A DNA stretch of 8,552 nt, taken from positions 1 through 8,552 of the forward strand of contig JAGLUH010000124.1 of NCBI GenBank assembly GCA_023134875.1, in the 5' to 3' direction. Below the pieces are notes generated by a model, which was not told where the DNA came from, searched no databases, and saw only the letters and a program-made list of their open reading frames with translations. Below are positions 5,547 to 8,552 of this stretch, piece after piece. The stretch is from Candidatus Zixiibacteriota bacterium. GTDB taxonomy: Bacteria; Zixibacteria; MSB-5A5; CAIYYT01. Every line of letters begins with the position of its first letter. Position 1 is the stretch's first letter. A program made the translations under genes and the position numbers.

Positions 5547-6535
5547 TGCCGGAAAGCAGGGTCTACCAGACAAGCGACTGTGATCGCGGCAAGATCAAGG
5601 GCAAACGGATCACTGTTGTCGGCTATGGTTCGCAGGGACGTGCCTTTGCGCTCAATCTGCGTGACTGCGGTATGGATGTTCGAGTCGCTTTACGTGATAG
5701 CAGCCCATCACTTGCAGAAGCGAAGGCTGATGGCATTGAAGTCAGCTCCCTGGCACAAGCTGCCGACGCCGATATTATTATCCTGGCGATCCCCGACCAT
5801 GAACATACTCTGTTCTACGATGACTGCCTCAAGGAGAAAAGCAGTCACAAACAGATTATCGTATTCTTGAGCGGCGCTAATGTGTATTACGACAATATCG
5901 ACTTTGACTCTCGACATGATGTTATCCTGATTGCACCGCACGGGCCGGGAAGCGATCTGCGGGAGAAGTATCTATCGGGTGCGGGACTCTCCTGCTTTCT
6001 GGCAATCACGCCGAACGCCTCTGAAAAAGCTAAGGAGATCGGCCTGGCAATCGCTGACGCTATCGGCTGCAGCCAGGCGGGTATCTACGAAACTACCTTC
6101 AGAGACGAAGCTATCGGCGACCTGTTCGGGGAGCAGGCATTGCTGGTCGGCGGCCTGGCGGGGATGACGATGGCGGTATTTGACAAGCTCGTCGATCGGG
6201 GTTTGAAGCCGGAACATGCCTACCTGGAAACCGTCGCCCAGTTGAAGCTGCTGGCGTCGATGATCGAGAAATATGGTCCCGCGGGAATGATGGCGCGTGT
6301 TTCGAAAACCGCCCTATCCGGTTCGCTGATGGCGATGCTGCTGCTGTTCAACGAGGATTTCGATCAGCGACTGGACAAGATTTATGAGTTCGTCGCTTCC
6401 GGTGAGTTCAACAAATTCCTGCAGAATGAAGCCTGTAACGGTTTCGTCAAGACCAGGGAGATGCTGAAACTGCTGCAGGATGATCCCTGCCAGCAGGCTG
6501 CCGAAACGTTCGGTCGCACCGGAGACCGAACATGA
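5546..6535 (+). CDS. Ketol-acid reductoisomerase-like protein with altered active site
   Basis: At 329 residues this has the length of class I ketol-acid reductoisomerase (IlvC). The Rossmann domain shows VVGYGSQG (24-31) and an NADPH-type loop LRDSSPS (49-55). The helical knotted domain shows DEAIGDLFGEQ (187-197), keeping the Glu/Asp/Glu metal ligands (E188, D192, E196), and YLETVAQLKL (226-235). By alignment to IlvC by eye, three key positions differ. The catalytic His of the HGFNIH-type motif is Ser109 (LSGAN). The Lys of APKGPG is His132 (APHGPG). The second Glu of the ExxxE pair is Gln232, while the first, E228, is kept. It may therefore reduce another 2-keto or acetohydroxy compound, or act poorly as IlvC. 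It sits between pyrE and a GNAT gene with overlapping codons (TGATG and ATGA). No ilvB or ilvN neighbour is visible, so I give no ilvC symbol. Confidence 0.8.
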   Translation: MPESRVYQTSDCDRGKIKGKRITVVGYGSQGRAFALNLRDCGMDVRVALRDSSPSLAEAKADGIEVSSLAQAADADIIILAIPDHEHTLFYDDCLKEKSSHKQIIVFLSGANVYYDNIDFDSRHDVILIAPHGPGSDLREKYLSGAGLSCFLAITPNASEKAKEIGLAIADAIGCSQAGIYETTFRDEAIGDLFGEQALLVGGLAGMTMAVFDKLVDRGLKPEHAYLETVAQLKLLASMIEKYGPAGMMARVSKTALSGSLMAMLLLFNEDFDQRLDKIYEFVASGEFNKFLQNEACNGFVKTREMLKLLQDDPCQQAAETFGRTGDRT

Positions 6536-6972
6536 GTGAGACTATTGAGTATCGTTATTTGCGGGCGACCGACTACGATGATATTGTTCGCGTATGGAAT
6601 GAGGCCAAACTGGACTATCGGCCTCGCGGCCGCGACAATCGGGAAAACCTGACCGCAGAACTGCGCCGCTCACCTCGCTTCTCACTCGGCGCCTTTGCCG
6701 AAGGCAAGCTTATCGGCACGATAGTCGGTACCTGCGACGGTCGCAAGGGGTGTATCAATCGGCTTGCCGTCACGCCCGAATATCGCAGTCGTGACATTGC
6801 TAAAAAGTTGATCTCCCTCTGTGAGAAGGAATTGAAAGCTGCCGGCGCCAAGGTGTTATTCTGTTTGATTGAGGATGACAACCAGACTTCGATAAAGCTG
6901 TTTGAGAAAGCCGGCTACCTGCGTGGCGACAATATCGTCTACTTATCGAAACGGGATCATCCCGACTTATAG
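6532..6972 (+). CDS. GNAT-family N-acetyltransferase
   Basis: This 146-residue protein has the usual single-domain GNAT length. An N-terminal IEYRYLRATDYDDI segment is followed by LGAFAEGKLIGTIVG (52-66), the acetyl-CoA-binding core NRLAVTPEYRSRDIAKKL (76-93) and the C-terminal DNQTSIKLFEKAGY stretch (116-129) typical of RimI-like and small-molecule acetyltransferases. The pyrophosphate-binding R-x-x-G-x-A motif reads R-S-R-D-I-A, with Asp in place of the usual Gly. This is tolerated in some relatives but may weaken cofactor binding. The ATG overlaps the stop of the reductoisomerase-like gene (ATGA at 6532-6535), so the two are translationally coupled and may act on related substrates. The acceptor cannot be predicted. 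No clear intrinsic terminator follows directly. Confidence 0.88.
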   Translation: MSETIEYRYLRATDYDDIVRVWNEAKLDYRPRGRDNRENLTAELRRSPRFSLGAFAEGKLIGTIVGTCDGRKGCINRLAVTPEYRSRDIAKKLISLCEKELKAAGAKVLFCLIEDDNQTSIKLFEKAGYLRGDNIVYLSKRDHPDL

Positions 6973-7065
6973 GATGGAGACAAAGGGCTGTCTGGTGGAT
7001 CTACGGGCACCTCTCTCTTGTGTTTATGATCTTCTAATGCAGTAATACGATGTAATGTGATGATC

Positions 7066-7149
7066 CTGGAGGCCCGCTTCCGCGGGCATGGCAAACCAGA
7101 AGAAGCGCTTCAGCGACACAGTGTCATTCCCGTGCAAACGGGAATCCAG
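7066..7149. repeat. Facing pair of REP-like palindromes (BIME-like element)
   Basis: Two different G+C-rich hairpins lie in the convergent gap between the GNAT gene and the nuclease-like gene. The first is GCCCGC-TTCC-GCGGGC (7072-7087). The second is ATTCCCGT-GCAA-ACGGGAAT (7126-7145), with a GNRA-type loop. Outer ends CTGGA (7066-7070) and TCCAG (7145-7149) are inverted, so the whole 84-bp unit is an imperfect inverted repeat. Both palindromes resemble the widespread interspersed type with GTCATTCCCG...CGGGAATCCAG. Lying between two converging genes, the hairpins could also end transcription from both sides, although no T-tract follows them. Confidence 0.65.
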
Positions 7150-7180
7150 CTCGGGAGATCTGCCGCGCACAAACCTCAGG

Positions 7181-8209
7181 TTAGGACGTTTTACCGATAG
7201 AATTCCAGAATACAAGTTCGATGTGGCCATCACATGATTCTTTAACGCCTTCATTGATTGCAGCAATGAGTTGGGTTGTTTCCTTCACGAATAGACCGTT
7301 TTGACCATCATATTGATTCTTCCAATTGATGAAGACAATAGCCTTAGGTGAACCCGACCCCATCTGTATCTTGTTGCTATAAGTGACAATTTGGCGAAGC
7401 GCATGGTTTGCTTTCTCGAGGTATCTCTTGCCAATGCCCACTACTACCCGATGATATTCTCTTATTCCTAACCGTTTACCACGCCCTTTCAGTCCACCCG
7501 ACACTGTGTGGGAATTAAGACCGTCTTTTCTGATTTTAACCCTAATATCCCAATCAGGATTCACTTTCTTAAATACGGAGGAAGCATCGATCACTATCTC
7601 CCGATTCGATGCCTCGATATCTGCAAAGGCATTATGAAAAAAGTCAAAGAGTATACTTGGAACGACGTTATCTTTAGTGATATTAACCCAACCATCAGCC
7701 AAGAATATGTCGAAGTGATACTTCTTCTTACTCTTCAACCGTTCGAATGTCACGGCTGAATCCAGAACCGCATCTCCCAGAGGGAATGGGTGTATGATAT
7801 TCTTGACTTCGATTAGATAGTATTCATTATCTTTGTACGCCTCAAGATCGGGTGTGCTATACTCTGTCCGCTCAATGAATGTAACACCCATATATCCTGA
7901 TTTCTTGAGATACCGAAATACTTCGAGTTCGATAAGAAGATCAGATATGGCGTCAAGTTCGTGGAATTCGTGACCCTTCTTCTTGACCGCCTCATAGGCA
8001 ACATCATCCTGTTTCACATCTGTCAGCAGTTCTTCGATATATGACAGGTCCTTTTTCCACAAGATAAAGATAATGAAATGAGAGGTATACCAGGCCGCTT
8101 CGCCCAACATTCTTTCAACTTGGTTCCCAAAAACCTCGCTGAAAACCGGGTACTTGGCGACAGTTGACCTTACGTCTCGCCTGAGCTTATCTGTAAGTAT
8201 GTCTCTCAT
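7181..8209 (-). CDS. Uncharacterised protein with a PD-(D/E)XK nuclease-like core
   Basis: I do not recognise this 342-residue protein as a named family. The middle contains a likely PD-(D/E)XK core: a helix with E94/E96 (LLIELEVFRYL), then TPDLEAY with D121, and YYLIEVKN with E134 and K136 thirteen residues on. This spacing and hydrophobic pattern are typical of restriction-endonuclease-like folds. The N-terminal 80 residues are helical, and the C-terminal half has alternating strands but no motif I can name. It starts 8 nt after the uvrA stop and is probably co-transcribed with uvrA. Base composition is far from its surroundings: 7621-7680 has 21 G/C of 60, against 37 of 60 in pyrE (5281-5340). 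That and the REP-like element at its 3' end suggest acquisition. A DNA repair or defence role is possible; no methyltransferase partner is visible. Confidence 0.7.
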   Translation of the reverse strand: MRDILTDKLRRDVRSTVAKYPVFSEVFGNQVERMLGEAAWYTSHFIIFILWKKDLSYIEELLTDVKQDDVAYEAVKKKGHEFHELDAISDLLIELEVFRYLKKSGYMGVTFIERTEYSTPDLEAYKDNEYYLIEVKNIIHPFPLGDAVLDSAVTFERLKSKKKYHFDIFLADGWVNITKDNVVPSILFDFFHNAFADIEASNREIVIDASSVFKKVNPDWDIRVKIRKDGLNSHTVSGGLKGRGKRLGIREYHRVVVGIGKRYLEKANHALRQIVTYSNKIQMGSGSPKAIVFINWKNQYDGQNGLFVKETTQLIAAINEGVKESCDGHIELVFWNSIGKTS

Positions 8210-8217
8210 CTAGCGGG

Positions 8218-8552
8218 TTAACTCCCTGCCAATTCTCGCTTCAGAAACTGGCCGGTATACGATGCCTTGACCTGCATGACTTCTTCCGGGGTGCCGCAGG
8301 CGACTACTTTGCCGCCATCGTCGCCGCCTTCCGGGCCGAGATCGATGATATAATCAGCGGTCTTGATGACGTCGAGATTGTGTTCGATCACGATCACCGT
8401 GTTGCCCCGCTTGACCAGTTCATTGAGGACATTAAGCAGCATCTTGATATCCTCGAAATGGAGGCCGGTAGTCGGTTCATCGAGGATATAAAGCGTCCGA
8501 CCGGTAGCAACCTTCGACAGTTCCGTCGCCAGCTTGACCCGCTGCGCCTCGC
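8218..8552 (-). CDS. uvrA: UvrABC excinuclease subunit A, C-terminal part (5' end outside window)
   Basis: The frame enters from the right edge and ends at TAA 8218-8220, giving the last 110 residues. The visible part starts inside the second ABC signature (EAQRVKLA), continues with the Walker B strand [12 protein letters not shown] and then the H-loop segment [11 protein letters not shown]. It finishes with the characteristic [12 protein letters not shown] and TPEEV stretches near the UvrA C-terminus. UvrA is the ATP-dependent damage sensor of nucleotide excision repair and works with UvrB and UvrC. The end looks intact. The AT-rich nuclease-like gene follows after only 8 nt. High G+C here (42 of 60 at 8281-8340) contrasts sharply with that neighbour. 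Confidence 0.97.
   Translation of the reverse strand, partial: EAQRVKLATELSKVATGRTLYILDEPTTGLHFEDIKMLLNVLNELVKRGNTVIVIEHNLDVIKTADYIIDLGPEGGDDGGKVVACGTPEEVMQVKASYTGQFLKRELAGS

Noticed and set aside
7172..7182. Small palindrome AACCT-C-AGGTT at the nuclease-like gene stop as a terminator
   Set aside because: A one-base loop and no following T-tract on either strand make it unconvincing.
7024..7266. An 80-residue minus-strand frame over the REP-like element
   Set aside because: Its sequence is largely a translation of the palindromic repeats and runs into the nuclease-like gene in another frame; this is a common false gene call over such repeats.

Overview
The window is bacterial DNA, about half G+C. 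It combines anaerobe-type genes (a MinD-like ATPase with a NifX-like partner, corrinoid methyl transfer) with housekeeping genes (pyrE, uvrA). This mix fits an uncultured anaerobe, and my guess is a Dehalococcoidia-like Chloroflexota lineage. The taxonomy is inference only; no rRNA is present.

Layout. 1-749 (+): the tail of a MinD-superfamily ATPase overlaps a NifB/NifX-type cluster-binding protein. 750-1102: a gene-free stretch that appears to hold a minus-strand small RNA gene, with a consensus promoter (998-1026), a branched fold and a terminal T7. 1103-4817 (-): a tight four-gene operon encoding an MttB-family methyltransferase without pyrrolysine, a stand-alone methionine synthase activation protein, an MttC/MtbC-type corrinoid protein and a MetH-type homocysteine S-methyltransferase. 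4818-4991: divergent promoters. 4992-6972 (+): pyrE, a ketol-acid-reductoisomerase-like protein with altered catalytic residues, and a GNAT acetyltransferase, all translationally coupled. 6973-7180: a facing pair of REP-like palindromes. 7181-8209 (-): an AT-rich PD-(D/E)XK nuclease-like gene directly behind uvrA. 8218-8552 (-): the C-terminal end of UvrA.

How the genes work together. The most interesting unit is the minus-strand operon. Its four proteins match the modules of cobalamin-dependent methionine synthase (MetH): homocysteine domain, B12 domain and activation domain. An MttB-type methyltransferase stands where MetH has its methyl-folate domain. The simplest reading is a folate-independent, corrinoid-dependent methionine synthase that takes methyl groups from a quaternary or tertiary amine and passes them to homocysteine, with its own reactivation protein. 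Other points worth a second look are the candidate small RNA, the reductoisomerase homologue lacking the catalytic His and Lys, and the AT-rich nuclease-like gene.
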